Notes under the pieces: model-generated
Seen by the model: only the letters and a program-made list of their open reading frames with translations
Databases searched by the model: none
Told to the model about the DNA's origin: nothing
From: Pseudomonas eucalypticola
GTDB lineage: Bacteria > Pseudomonadota > Gammaproteobacteria > Pseudomonadales > Pseudomonadaceae
Direction of reading: 5' to 3'
DNA length: 64,000 bases
Assembly: GCF_013374995.1 (NCBI RefSeq)
Contig: NZ_CP056030.1
Span: forward strand, 2,078,501-2,142,500
Translations under genes and position numbers: made by a program
Part shown: positions 41,906-50,720 of the stretch, one piece after another
How positions within the stretch are numbered: the stretch's first letter is position 1
How the letters are laid out: each line of letters begins with the position of its first letter

Positions 41906-42910
41906 ATGTCCCCTGTCTTCCGAACACGGCTGTTGCTGGCTGGGTCCCTGTCGGCGCTGGCCTTTTGCGCCACGGCCGCTACGTCTTATGGTCCGCAATT
42001 GCAGGGCTTCAGTTACCCGTATCCTGTGCACCATTACCGCTTCAACTCCCAAGGCCAAGCGCTGGACATGGGCTACATGGATGTGGCGCCCACAGTCGCA
42101 GGCAATGGCCGCACGGTAGTGCTGCTGCATGGCAAGAACTTCTGCGGCGCTACCTGGGACGACAGCATCAAGGCCCTGAGCGGGGCCGGGTATCGGGTGG
42201 TGGTGCCCGACCAGATCGGCTTCTGCACCTCCAGCAAACCGGATCATTACCAATACAGTTTCCAGCAACTGGCCGCCAATACCCATGACCTGTTGGCCAG
42301 CCTCGGCGTCAGCCAGGCGACCCTCGTGGGTCACTCCACCGGCGGCATGCTGGCGGCGCGGTATGCATTGGTCTACCCCCAGGCCACCCGGCAACTGGTG
42401 ATGGTCAACCCCATTGGCCTGGAGGACTGGAAAGCGTTGGGCGTGCCGTGGCGCAGCGTGGATCAGTGGTACCAGCGCGAGCTCAAACTCAATGCCGACG
42501 GCATTCGCAATTACGAGAAGAATACCTATTACGTGGGGCGCTGGAAGCCTGAGTACGACCGCTGGGTGGACATGCTCGCTGGGCTGAATCAGGGGCCTGG
42601 GCACCTTAAAGTCGCCTGGAACTCGGCGCTGATCTACGACATGATCTTTACCCAGCCGGTGTACTACGAACTGCCGCAACTCAAGGTGCCGACGCTGCTG
42701 ATGATCGGTGACGCCGACACCACCGCCATCGGCAGTGACATCGCGCCGCCCGAGGTCAAGGCCAGAGTGGGGCACTACGCAGTGCTGGGCAAACAGACTG
42801 CCCAGCGCATCCCCGGGTCACGCCTGATCGAGTTTCCCGGCAAGGGGCATGCCCCACAGATGGAAGACCCTGCAGGGTTCAACCAGGCGCTGGTCAAGGC
42901 GCTGGATTGA
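41906..42910 (+). CDS. exported alpha/beta hydrolase
   Basis: 334 residues with a signal peptide (TRLLLAGSLSALAFCATAA). Hydrolase fold: oxyanion region VVLLHGKNFCGATWDD, nucleophile elbow VGHSTGGML (Ser within GHSTG), acid in MIGDADTTAIG, and catalytic His in GKGHAPQMEDP. The GAGGAAACG ribosome site precedes the ATG. Divergent from a LysR gene that probably controls it. Likely a periplasmic esterase or lactonase; substrate unknown. Confidence 0.88.
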   Translation: MSPVFRTRLLLAGSLSALAFCATAATSYGPQLQGFSYPYPVHHYRFNSQGQALDMGYMDVAPTVAGNGRTVVLLHGKNFCGATWDDSIKALSGAGYRVVVPDQIGFCTSSKPDHYQYSFQQLAANTHDLLASLGVSQATLVGHSTGGMLAARYALVYPQATRQLVMVNPIGLEDWKALGVPWRSVDQWYQRELKLNADGIRNYEKNTYYVGRWKPEYDRWVDMLAGLNQGPGHLKVAWNSALIYDMIFTQPVYYELPQLKVPTLLMIGDADTTAIGSDIAPPEVKARVGHYAVLGKQTAQRIPGSRLIEFPGKGHAPQMEDPAGFNQALVKALD

Positions 42911-42944
42911 CCCCATGCCTGCGGCGGCAACCACGCCAGGTTCG

Positions 42945-43748
42945 TTAGGGTGCCACCGAGGCGCCGTTGATGTGATTGCGCGCCAGCGCCTGGGCAACGA
43001 AGCCTGACGACTTCATCGCCTCCACGAATGCCGCCAGGTACGCGGCCGCCTCGGGTCCCTTGGCCTTGGGCGTGGCCATGGCTTGGCGGATGATCATGAA
43101 GTGCGGCTCCACAATCCTCATTCCGCCCACCCGAGCGATGTCCTTTTCCAGCTGCTGGCGGATACCGGCCGCCACGCTCAGCTTCTGCTCGATGAAACCC
43201 TGGACGATGGCCAGGGAAGTAGGCAGGCGTACGAGCGTGGCGTGGTGCAGGGTACGGCTCAGGAACAGGTCATAGGCACTGCCCTTGCTGACCGCCACGG
43301 TGGTGCCGGGCTGGTCGACCTCGGCAGCGGTGGTGACAGGGGAGTCACTGCGTACCGCGTACACACCCTCGATTTCCACATAGGCCTTGGTGAACTCGAT
43401 CGCCTGCCCGCGGGTGGGGTCGATGGCGAAAAAACCGACATCGGCGCGGCCTTGCTCCACGTTGTCCACGGCGGCCCCCGCCGAGGTGACGGTGACCAGC
43501 TGCAGGGGGACCCCCAGCCTGCGTGCCAGCTCGTTCGCCAGGTCGACCGATACGCCTGCCGGCTGACCGGTGGCGGGATCCAGGTGCGCCAGAATCGGGT
43601 TACCGGTGTTGATCGAGGCGCGCAGCGTGCCGGTGGGGGCGAAGGCGGCTATTACGGGTTGTTCTGCCATCTGAGCGGCTCCAGCAGGGGGGGTGGCAAG
43701 CATCAGTACGCAGGCCAAAGCGCACAGCCACGTGGTGGCGGCCCTCAT
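42945..43748 (-). CDS. periplasmic solute-binding protein (amino-acid ABC transporter type)
   Basis: 267 residues with a signal peptide (MRAATTWLCALACVLMLATP) and the SBP_bac_3 fold: GTLRASINTGNPILAHLDPA, PAGVSVDLANELARRLGVPL, DVGFFAIDPTRGQAIEFTKA. No permease or ATPase gene is adjacent, so it is an orphan binding protein that must share another ABC system or act as a sensor. Its ATG immediately follows the stop of the monooxygenase gene, so the two are cotranscribed. Confidence 0.88.
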   Translation of the reverse strand: MRAATTWLCALACVLMLATPPAGAAQMAEQPVIAAFAPTGTLRASINTGNPILAHLDPATGQPAGVSVDLANELARRLGVPLQLVTVTSAGAAVDNVEQGRADVGFFAIDPTRGQAIEFTKAYVEIEGVYAVRSDSPVTTAAEVDQPGTTVAVSKGSAYDLFLSRTLHHATLVRLPTSLAIVQGFIEQKLSVAAGIRQQLEKDIARVGGMRIVEPHFMIIRQAMATPKAKGPEAAAYLAAFVEAMKSSGFVAQALARNHINGASVAP

Positions 43749-44114
43749 TCAGGCACCGCTCGGGACTTGGGCGTGCAGGCGTTCGTCGAACGGACTGCCC
43801 AGCAGCGGTTGCAGTTGGGTGCGCAGGGTCTTGACGTAGGTGTGCTGCACGAAGCGATCGTAGGCGGCGGGGGAGCGCAACACTTCCACCAGGGTGAAAT
43901 GGTTTCTGGCATCGGTTTGTTCGAGCACGTCCAGGCGTACCACGTCCGGGTCCTGGCGTGCCTGTTCGGCGAAACGGTGCAGCAGCGTGAGGGCGGCCTT
44001 GACCTGGGGTGGCTCGATGTCGACGTGGGCGACGGCATAGACCGATTCATCGGCGGCAGCGTGGGCGCTGAAGAGCACGAAAACGGCGAAGGCCGAAAAT
44101 TTCAAGCATGGCAT
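43749..44114 (-). CDS. exported ABM-type quinol monooxygenase-like protein
   Basis: 121 residues from ATG 44114 with a signal peptide (MPCLKFSAFAVFVLFSAHAA) and one antibiotic-biosynthesis-monooxygenase (YgiN-like) dimeric alpha/beta barrel: AVAHVDIEPPQVKAALTLLH, VVRLDVLEQTDARNHFTLVE, SPAAYDRFVQHTYVKTL. A longer frame begins 22 codons upstream but would bury the signal peptide. Export is unusual for this fold, which is mostly cytoplasmic. Its stop abuts the start of the solute-binding protein gene. Confidence 0.8.
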   Translation of the reverse strand: MPCLKFSAFAVFVLFSAHAAADESVYAVAHVDIEPPQVKAALTLLHRFAEQARQDPDVVRLDVLEQTDARNHFTLVEVLRSPAAYDRFVQHTYVKTLRTQLQPLLGSPFDERLHAQVPSGA

Positions 44115-44192
44115 GGGTGGAAACCTTGTAGAGGGAGAGCAGCGCCTAGTATGCGGCTTGTGCCTTGGCCGGTAGCGCATATCAGGTTTGCA

Positions 44193-45221
44193 TCATTCCT
44201 GAAGCTCCCTGCGCACAATAGCCGCGCCAGCGCTCAACGCATTCAACTTGCCTCTCGCCACCCGACGCGGCAACGGCGCCATGCCACAGTTGGTGCATGG
44301 ATAGAGTTTGTCGGCGTCTACAAATTGAAGTGCCTTGCGCAGGGTGTCGGCGACTTCCTCAGGCGTTTCGATGGCATGGGTTGCCACGTCAATGGCGCCT
44401 ACCATCACTTTCTTGCCCCGAATGAGTTCAATGAGCTCCATCGGCACACGCGAGTTGTGACACTCCAGCGAGACCATATCGATATTGGACTTCTGCAGTT
44501 TGGGGAAAGCTTCTTCATACTGGCGCCACGCTGAGCCCAGCGTTTTCTTCCAATCGGTATTGGCCTTGATGCCGTAGCCGTAGCAGATATGCACAGCGGT
44601 TTCGCATTCAAGGCCTTCTATTGCCCGCTCGAGGGTGGCCACGCCCCAATCGTTCACCTCGTCGAAGAAGACGTTGAAGGCAGGCTCGTCAAACTGGATG
44701 ATGTCGACACCCGCCGCCTGCAGTTCCCTGGCTTCCTCGTTGAGAATCCTGGCGAATTCCCAGGCCAATTTTTCACGGCTTTTATAGTGGTTGTTGTAAA
44801 GCGTATCAATCATCGTCATGGGGCCAGGCAGTGCCCATTTGATGGGTTGCCGGGTGTGTTGACGCAGGAAGGTGGCGTCTTCCACGAACACGGGTTTGCG
44901 GCGCGCCACGGCGCCTACCACCGTGGGTACGCTTGCGTCGTAGCGATCACGAATCCTGACGGTCTCGCGTTTCTCGAAATCGACGCCGCTCAGGTGTTCG
45001 ATGAACGTGGTGACAAAGTGTTGGCGTGTCTGTTCACCGTCGCTGACGATGTCGATCCCTGCATGCCGCTGCTCTTGCAGCGACAGCCGCAGCGCATCGT
45101 GTTTGCCTTCGGTCAATTCATCGCCCTGCAGTTTCCACGGTGACCACAGTGTCTCTGGCTGCGCCAGCCAGGCGGGTTTGGGCAGGCTGCCGGCCGTTGA
45201 AGTAGGTAGCAGTTTTTTCAT
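44193..45221 (-). CDS. mesD: core methionine synthase MesD (MetE C-terminal domain only)
   Basis: 342 residues, about half of MetE: only the catalytic C-terminal barrel, without the folate-binding N-terminal half. Zinc/substrate residues are recognisable in ETAVHICYGYG (His), VSLECHNSRVP (Glu) and LYPCTNCGMAPLPR (Cys). The adjacent DUF1852 gene identifies it as MesD, one of the folate-independent core methionine synthases; family knowledge is that MesD works with MesX and needs oxygen. Its start overlaps the mesX stop (ATGA). Confidence 0.92.
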   Translation of the reverse strand: MKKLLPTSTAGSLPKPAWLAQPETLWSPWKLQGDELTEGKHDALRLSLQEQRHAGIDIVSDGEQTRQHFVTTFIEHLSGVDFEKRETVRIRDRYDASVPTVVGAVARRKPVFVEDATFLRQHTRQPIKWALPGPMTMIDTLYNNHYKSREKLAWEFARILNEEARELQAAGVDIIQFDEPAFNVFFDEVNDWGVATLERAIEGLECETAVHICYGYGIKANTDWKKTLGSAWRQYEEAFPKLQKSNIDMVSLECHNSRVPMELIELIRGKKVMVGAIDVATHAIETPEEVADTLRKALQFVDADKLYPCTNCGMAPLPRRVARGKLNALSAGAAIVRRELQE

Positions 45222-46216
45222 GATGCATGGCCTTGTGTATGCGGTTGACCAAAGAGCGCCGTCAGGTGCGCCTGGTATGGCTTGATGAAATGTTCCTCGG
45301 CGAACGCCCCTTGCTCGATGGCCAGGCGGCTGCGCTCTGCTCGGTCGTAGACGATGCGAGTCAGCGAATAATCCTGATGCTGCAAGCTTGGCTGGAAGGA
45401 TTTTCCGGCGGCTGAATTCGCGTTGTAGATTTCAGGCCGGTAGATCTTCTGGAACGTGTCCATCGTGCTGATGGTGCTGATGAGTTCCAGGTCGGTGTAG
45501 TCCCCGAGCAAATCGCCGGTAAAATAAAAAGCCAGGGGCGCAACACTGTTCGGCGGCATGAAGTAACGAACCTTCAGGCCCATTTTCCGGAAGTATTCAT
45601 CCGTCAGCGAGTATTCGTCTTGCTGGTACTCGGCGCCCAGCACCGGATGCTGGTTTCCCGTTTGATGGTAGACCTTGCTGCTGGAAACACTCAGGCAGAT
45701 AACGGGCGGTTTGCGGAAGTGACACGTGTAGGCGCTCGACGCCACGAAGGACTGGAACAGCTGGCCATGGAGGTCGCCGAACCCCTTCGGGGTACTGAAT
45801 TCGGACCGGCCGTCGTTATGGCCTGGCAAGAGTACGCTGAAGTCATAATCCCGGACGTAAGAGGAGAAATTGTTGCCGACGATGCCGTCAATGCGTGCGT
45901 TGGCTTGTTGGTCGATCACCGTTGTTTTCAATAGCTCGATCAGCGGCAGTGCAGTGCCGCTGCCGTCAAGATCAATATTCATTTCGACGGAGATGACATC
46001 AAGCTCAACGGTATAACGATCGCCTGTCGGGTTGTCCCAATGCGCCAGCGCATTGAATCGATTATCGATCATCGCCAACGTATTGCGTAAGTTCTCCTGG
46101 CGATTGCAGCCTCTGGCGAGGTTGGCGAAGTTGGTGGTGATGCGTGTAGTGTCCGAGGGGGTGTAATGCTCATCGAAGCGAATGCTTCGGAGGGTGAAAT
46201 CGACGTCATGGCTCAT
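45218..46216 (-). CDS. mesX: MesX (DUF1852), partner of core methionine synthase
   Basis: 332 residues of the DUF1852 family: FTLRSIRFDEHYTPSDTTRI at the N terminus, VELDVISVEMNIDLDGSG, LPGHNDGRSEFSTPKGFGDL, and the C-terminal HFIKPYQAHLTALFGQP. MesX is required for MesD-dependent methionine synthesis in bacteria that carry the pair; the methyl donor and the chemistry were not settled when last known to me. First gene of the two-gene operon, with a MetR-type site 128 bases upstream. Confidence 0.92.
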   Translation of the reverse strand: MSHDVDFTLRSIRFDEHYTPSDTTRITTNFANLARGCNRQENLRNTLAMIDNRFNALAHWDNPTGDRYTVELDVISVEMNIDLDGSGTALPLIELLKTTVIDQQANARIDGIVGNNFSSYVRDYDFSVLLPGHNDGRSEFSTPKGFGDLHGQLFQSFVASSAYTCHFRKPPVICLSVSSSKVYHQTGNQHPVLGAEYQQDEYSLTDEYFRKMGLKVRYFMPPNSVAPLAFYFTGDLLGDYTDLELISTISTMDTFQKIYRPEIYNANSAAGKSFQPSLQHQDYSLTRIVYDRAERSRLAIEQGAFAEEHFIKPYQAHLTALFGQPHTQGHAS

Positions 46217-46343
46217 GGTGGTCGAGGGCTCTCATCGTTCAATGTTTTCAGTGCGCTCTATTACCCTTTTTCAGGTTTGGGTCGGTGAGTGTCTGCACAG
46301 TTATCGTGGGGCATGTTATGGGCGCCCATTGAACGAGAACCAG

Positions 46344-46356
46344 TGAATTGATTTCA
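46344..46356. promoter_or_regulatory. candidate MetR-binding site upstream of mesXD
   Basis: TGAATTGATTTCA; on the minus strand TGAAATCAATTCA fits the MetR consensus TGAA-N2-(T/C)-N2-TTCA. It is the right distance from the mesX start for activation by MetR with homocysteine. Confidence 0.55.
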
Positions 46357-46429
46357 CAGAACCTTTAGTCATATTCATGCGCGCTTGCGCCGACAGTGCG
46401 GTACCCAGTGGGTGGGGTCGGCAGACTCC

Positions 46430-46458
46430 GGGCCATGCCCTTGCGCAAGGCATGGCCC
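46430..46458 (-). terminator. hairpin at the end of the glycoside operon
   Basis: GGGCCATGCC and GGCATGGCCC form a 10-bp perfect stem 12 bases past the GH106 stop codon. No T run follows, so it may instead stabilise the transcript end. Confidence 0.5.
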
Positions 46459-46469
46459 AGCGCGGGACG

Positions 46470-49196
46470 TCAGTGACCGAGTTGCACGGTCACTGCGCTG
46501 TGCAGGCCATAGGGCTGGAACGGCAGCGGCGCATAGATCGCCGCTTCCTCTTGCTTCATGCGATTGTTCAGTGTCGAGGCCATGGTCAGTTCCACGGTAT
46601 TGCGCCCGGCATGGGCGTACTGGCTGACGACCACCTCGCGCAGGTGTGGGTCGGCCGCCACGACATGGCCGTTCACCTTCAGTTGCCAGAGACCGTCGCC
46701 AGCCGGTATCCCCAGGCGCACGGCGGTGGTGCCTGCGGTCAGCAGGAAGGCGCCCCGGTAGCTGGCGCGGCCGGACAGGTTGCGCAGGCCGTCGACCTCA
46801 GACCACGGGCCCTGGGGGGCCGCGCCCACGGCGTGATGCTGGATACGGGTGGTGTAGCCATCCGCGGCCGGGCCCCAGTCGTCGAGTTGCAACGTGGCGT
46901 TGCTCAACGCCACCGGCACTTGCCAGCGCACGGCGGGCGCGGCAGTGGCGGTGAAGTGTTGCCCCAGGGCGAACGCAATCGCCTGGCCAGGTTGCAGCTC
47001 GACTTCAGTGCCCAAGCTGTCCGGCGCCTGAGGGGTGAACGCCACGGGCACGACCTTGCCGCTCCAGGCGTCCAGTTGCACCAGCTTGCCTTGGCCGCGC
47101 AGAGCGATCTGCGCCTTGTAGACCTGCTGGCCGGTATTGACCAGCCAGTAGTAGTCGTTACCTGCGTCGCGACGATGCACGCTGTAGACCCCGGCCACGC
47201 CCGGTACGAAGCCTGGCTGCACATGCAGCGTTTGCAGCGCGCTCAGGGCCTGCGAGTAGTCGGCGACTCGCGTAGCCCCCTCAAGCGCCAGGTCGCCGCC
47301 CACCACCAGCACCGGTGCGCCCTGGGCGCTCACGGCGCGCAGGCGCTGGCGCACGTCGACAGCCAGTGGCCGCCGGCCGTCCACCAGCAGCGCCTGCCAT
47401 TGCCCATGCCCCATAACCAGGCGGTGGTCGTGCCAGGCGAGGCCATGGCTAAGGACCTGCTGGCTGCTGATGAACCCGTAGTGGTAGCCGGCCTGGGCCA
47501 ACGATGAATCCGCCAGCAGCGGCCCGTCGTGATCCAGTTCGTCGTTGAGCACCACCAGTTCGGTCTGGGCCGTGCCATGGCGCAGCAGCGCCTGGGTGCG
47601 TGCCAGGTAACCGGTGATCTGCGGCATATCCGGCCAGGACGGCTGACGCGGCCCCCAGGCTTCGGAGAAACCATTGTCGATAGTCGGCGAAAACAGGCTG
47701 GGCCCAAACGGCTCGAACGGTGACCAACCCGGCCAGCGTGCCGTTGGCACCTTGCCCGAGTACGGGTAGCCGTGCACGGTGATCTGGTTGACGCCACCGG
47801 CGTAGTGCAGTTGCAGCACAGTGAGCATGTCGGCCCAGCTTTGCCGGTAGCTGCCGCCGATCACCGAACAGCATTCGGTGGAGAACTCCCCGCGGCCTTG
47901 AATCTGGCCGGCGGTGCCCAGCAGGCGGAACAGGTCCAGCTCGTTGTTCAGGGTCAGGTTCTCGCCTTCGGGGGTGTCGGCCTGTTCGGCCGCGGCGCCC
48001 ATGTCCATGGGCTGGCCGTAGGTCTGCACGCGGTAGCCCAGGCCCAGGCTGTGGGCCCATTTGGCCAGCGGTTGCAGGTGGTGTTCGCGGTACAGGTCGC
48101 TGAGGGTGCGTTCGTAATCGCGGTACACCTCGCTTGAGTGGGCCGTGGCACTGGCCAGTTCGAAGGTGGGCACGCGGGTGCGCGGGGCGCCGAAGTGGCG
48201 CTGGTTGTCGACGATGATCAGCGGCAGCAGCGGTTCCATGCGGTAGCCACGGCGCTGGGCGAAGGCGTCGGGCAAGCCGGGTGTCCAGTTCAGGTGCGCG
48301 TCCAGTTCCAGGGAGTCTTCGAACAGGTCGCGGCCGTGCTGGCGAATCAGGCCCTTGAGCGTCGGGTTCAGGAGATTGGCTTCCCAGTAGCCGGTGACGG
48401 CCTGGCTGCCAGCGTCGGCGAAGTGGTCAGGCACGTAGGCCTGGGGGGCGCTGGCGGCGGGGTTTTGCTTCATGACGGCCAGGGCCGAGGTCTGCCCGGT
48501 ACCGCGCTGCCAGTAGGCGATGATGATCCAGTGGCCGCCTGGGGGCGCCTGCCAGTGCAAGGTGTCGTCGGTGTTGAGTTCGATCAGCGAGTCGGTTTTC
48601 AGGCGGATAGGCTGTTCAGCGCATTGGTCGGCACATTGCCAGGCCTGCGCGGCCACCAGGTGCTGCTGGTTGATGGGCGGGGCTTGGCTTCTGGCGGGTT
48701 GGGGCAGTGGCGCCGAATAGGTGTCCTGACCGGCCAGCACTGTCCAGCCGGCCACCAGCTCCTTGGCGGCTTGCGCGCCGTTGGGGTCCAACCCCGGCAC
48801 CACCACGGGCCACGCCGGGCCCAGGGTGAGCGATACACGCAGACCGTTGTTCGCGGCGGCGCGCAGGGTGGCTTCCAGCACCGTGCGCCACGCCGGCGTG
48901 CCCCAGCCGTAGCGCGCCGGGTCCACGGGGCCGGCGTTTTGCGGCAGGTCGGCGACCTCGACACTGCCGAAGCCGGCCTGGGCAATAGTGTGCATGTCCT
49001 GGGCAATCACGGCGCTGTCGGCCTGGGCACCCGGTAGCCAGTAACGGATGCTGGGCTTGAAGGGCTGGGTGGGGGCCTCGAACAGCGGGCGCAGGCGGTT
49101 GAAGTCGTCGGCGGCGTGGGCAACCGCGGGCAGGCCGGTGACCAGGCAGGTGCAGGCCAAAGCCCTGGCGAGCAGGGAGGGCAGGGTGGTGGGCAC
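46470..49196 (-). CDS. exported GH106 alpha-L-rhamnosidase
   Basis: 908 residues with a Sec signal peptide (MPTTLPSLLARALACTCLVT to AHA). GH106 signature after the signal: FKPSIRYWLPGAQADSAVIA and AQAGFGSVEVADL, then WGTPAWRTVLEATLRAA. The middle contains the (beta/alpha)8-type catalytic region (GRDLFEDSLELDAHLNWTPG, GRGEFSTECCSVIGGSYRQS, GGVNQITVHGYPYSG), and a jelly-roll near the C terminus ends with HLREVVVSQYAHAGRNTVEL. GH106 enzymes remove terminal L-rhamnose. Last gene of the eight-gene operon, 36 bases after the membrane-protein gene. Periplasmic location is inferred from the signal peptide. Confidence 0.85.
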   Translation of the reverse strand: MPTTLPSLLARALACTCLVTGLPAVAHAADDFNRLRPLFEAPTQPFKPSIRYWLPGAQADSAVIAQDMHTIAQAGFGSVEVADLPQNAGPVDPARYGWGTPAWRTVLEATLRAAANNGLRVSLTLGPAWPVVVPGLDPNGAQAAKELVAGWTVLAGQDTYSAPLPQPARSQAPPINQQHLVAAQAWQCADQCAEQPIRLKTDSLIELNTDDTLHWQAPPGGHWIIIAYWQRGTGQTSALAVMKQNPAASAPQAYVPDHFADAGSQAVTGYWEANLLNPTLKGLIRQHGRDLFEDSLELDAHLNWTPGLPDAFAQRRGYRMEPLLPLIIVDNQRHFGAPRTRVPTFELASATAHSSEVYRDYERTLSDLYREHHLQPLAKWAHSLGLGYRVQTYGQPMDMGAAAEQADTPEGENLTLNNELDLFRLLGTAGQIQGRGEFSTECCSVIGGSYRQSWADMLTVLQLHYAGGVNQITVHGYPYSGKVPTARWPGWSPFEPFGPSLFSPTIDNGFSEAWGPRQPSWPDMPQITGYLARTQALLRHGTAQTELVVLNDELDHDGPLLADSSLAQAGYHYGFISSQQVLSHGLAWHDHRLVMGHGQWQALLVDGRRPLAVDVRQRLRAVSAQGAPVLVVGGDLALEGATRVADYSQALSALQTLHVQPGFVPGVAGVYSVHRRDAGNDYYWLVNTGQQVYKAQIALRGQGKLVQLDAWSGKVVPVAFTPQAPDSLGTEVELQPGQAIAFALGQHFTATAAPAVRWQVPVALSNATLQLDDWGPAADGYTTRIQHHAVGAAPQGPWSEVDGLRNLSGRASYRGAFLLTAGTTAVRLGIPAGDGLWQLKVNGHVVAADPHLREVVVSQYAHAGRNTVELTMASTLNNRMKQEEAAIYAPLPFQPYGLHSAVTVQLGH

Positions 49197-49232
49197 GGGG
49201 GCAGTTCCTTTGTCGAATCGAGTCCGAGGGGC

Positions 49233-49739
49233 TCAGGTGGGCGACCGTTCGCTGGCGGTCAGCGCGGCTTTCAGAATCCATGGCGCGGAGACCGCGCCGA
49301 CCAGGGCGGCGTAGACCATCTTGAACGCCACGAATGGCCAGAAGGCCAGGGTGTCCACCGCCAGGGTCATCAGCGCCAGGCAGGTCGCTGGCACCAGAAC
49401 GACGGTCATCAGCACGGCGACGATGAGGGTGCGGGCGGCCAGCGGCAATGAGGCCAGCGCGACAATCCACGAGGATGGGCGGGCCTGGGGCGCGGCGATG
49501 CGGCCCAGGCGCACGCGCTGGCGGGTGAGCAGCGAGATGGCCAGGCTGCCGAACAGGGTGAGCATGAACACCGTGGGTATCAGGTCGATGGCGATGCCTT
49601 TCGTGCCCCATAACGGAATGATGGCGGCGTCGTGAAACAGCAGGGCGGCGAAAAACAGGGCGATGGCGGCGTTGATCGCGCAGCCCAGCAGGGTTTCGCG
49701 CTGGATGTAGTGCGGGGCAGGGACGGGGGCGTGGTTCAT
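49233..49739 (-). CDS. four-helix membrane protein of unknown function
   Basis: 168 residues with four hydrophobic segments (about 18-36, 48-68, 90-120, 125-155) that look like a duplicated two-helix unit: AINAAIALFFAALLFHD and FPFVAFKMVYAALVGAV-like halves. No transporter or enzyme motif. It lies between the carboxylesterase and GH106 genes in the same operon (84 and 36 bases), so it may assist uptake or envelope handling of the substrate. No family recognised with confidence. Confidence 0.65.
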   Translation of the reverse strand: MNHAPVPAPHYIQRETLLGCAINAAIALFFAALLFHDAAIIPLWGTKGIAIDLIPTVFMLTLFGSLAISLLTRQRVRLGRIAAPQARPSSWIVALASLPLAARTLIVAVLMTVVLVPATCLALMTLAVDTLAFWPFVAFKMVYAALVGAVSAPWILKAALTASERSPT

Positions 49740-49823
49740 GCGGTTACACCTGATTTATTGTTCGTGTCCAGGGTAGGTACAGACCGGTGATTCGATGAGG
49801 CCAGCCAGGCTGGCCACAAGGTT

Positions 49824-50720
49824 TCAGGTAACGCGAGTGACGGCTTCCAGGAAAGTGAGCAGCGGCGTGCTGAGCGAAGTGTCGGCGGTGCCGATGCTGA
49901 AGCCCTGGGAGAAATGGTTGTGGTTGGGCAGTACCAGCAGTTCGGGGCTGAAACCGTGCTGGCTGACCAGCCGTGCGAACAGCTCACCGGCCTGCACCTG
50001 CATTTGCACCAGGTCCAGTTGGGTAAAGCCGATGAGCAGCGGGAAGGGCGCGCTCGACACGTGGTCGACGGTGCTGGCGCTATCCCACATCGCCGGGTCG
50101 CTGCCGAAATAGGCTTCGTTGCGCGGGTCGGGCGTGTCGATGCCGAACTGTTTCCGCGCCTTGCCTTCCAGGCGGGCGTTGTAGGGGCCCGACAGCAGCA
50201 CGGCGCCGCGGATGTTCCAGCCAGGCGGTTGAAACGCTGCGCGCAGTGCCGTGGCGGCCACATGGGCCGCGCCCGCCGATTCCCCCATCAGCACGACGCG
50301 GGTGCCGTTCACACCGAATTCAGCACCGTTGTCCTGCAGCCACTGCCACACCTGGGCGACGTCCTGTGGCCCGCACGGCCATTGGCTCTGCGGGGCCAGC
50401 CGGTAGTTGGCCAACACCACGGCATAACCGTGGCGGGTCAGGAAGTGACCGATGTTCTGCCGGTGCGCCTTGCTGCCACGAATGAACCCACCGCCGTGGA
50501 AGAACGCCAGCACTGGCCAGCCGCCGGCCGGTGCCACGCCAGTGGGCGTGAACAGGTCCAGGCGGTGGCGTTCGTGGGGGCCATAGCTCAGGTCCACGTG
50601 CACATTGACCGAGCCGGCGGCGGGCGCTGACTGGGCGTTGGCGTACAGGGCGGCGACGGCAGGCAAGTCATTGCCCACCTCGCGGATGCGCGCCGCCAGT
50701 GCCTCGCTCATGCCGCTCAT
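49824..50720 (-). CDS. alpha/beta hydrolase of the HSL/carboxylesterase family
   Basis: 298 residues, no signal peptide, so cytoplasmic. HSL-family oxyanion motif FFHGGGFIRG (HGGG), nucleophile in LMGESAGAAHVAA (GESAG), acid in IGFTQLDLVQ, and His in LPNHNHFSQGF. The start is the ATG at 50720, which overlaps the amidohydrolase TGA; another Met lies three codons later. In the operon it could hydrolyse an ester or lactone made by the ring-cleavage steps, or cleave acylated substrates. Confidence 0.85.
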   Translation of the reverse strand: MSGMSEALAARIREVGNDLPAVAALYANAQSAPAAGSVNVHVDLSYGPHERHRLDLFTPTGVAPAGGWPVLAFFHGGGFIRGSKAHRQNIGHFLTRHGYAVVLANYRLAPQSQWPCGPQDVAQVWQWLQDNGAEFGVNGTRVVLMGESAGAAHVAATALRAAFQPPGWNIRGAVLLSGPYNARLEGKARKQFGIDTPDPRNEAYFGSDPAMWDSASTVDHVSSAPFPLLIGFTQLDLVQMQVQAGELFARLVSQHGFSPELLVLPNHNHFSQGFSIGTADTSLSTPLLTFLEAVTRVT

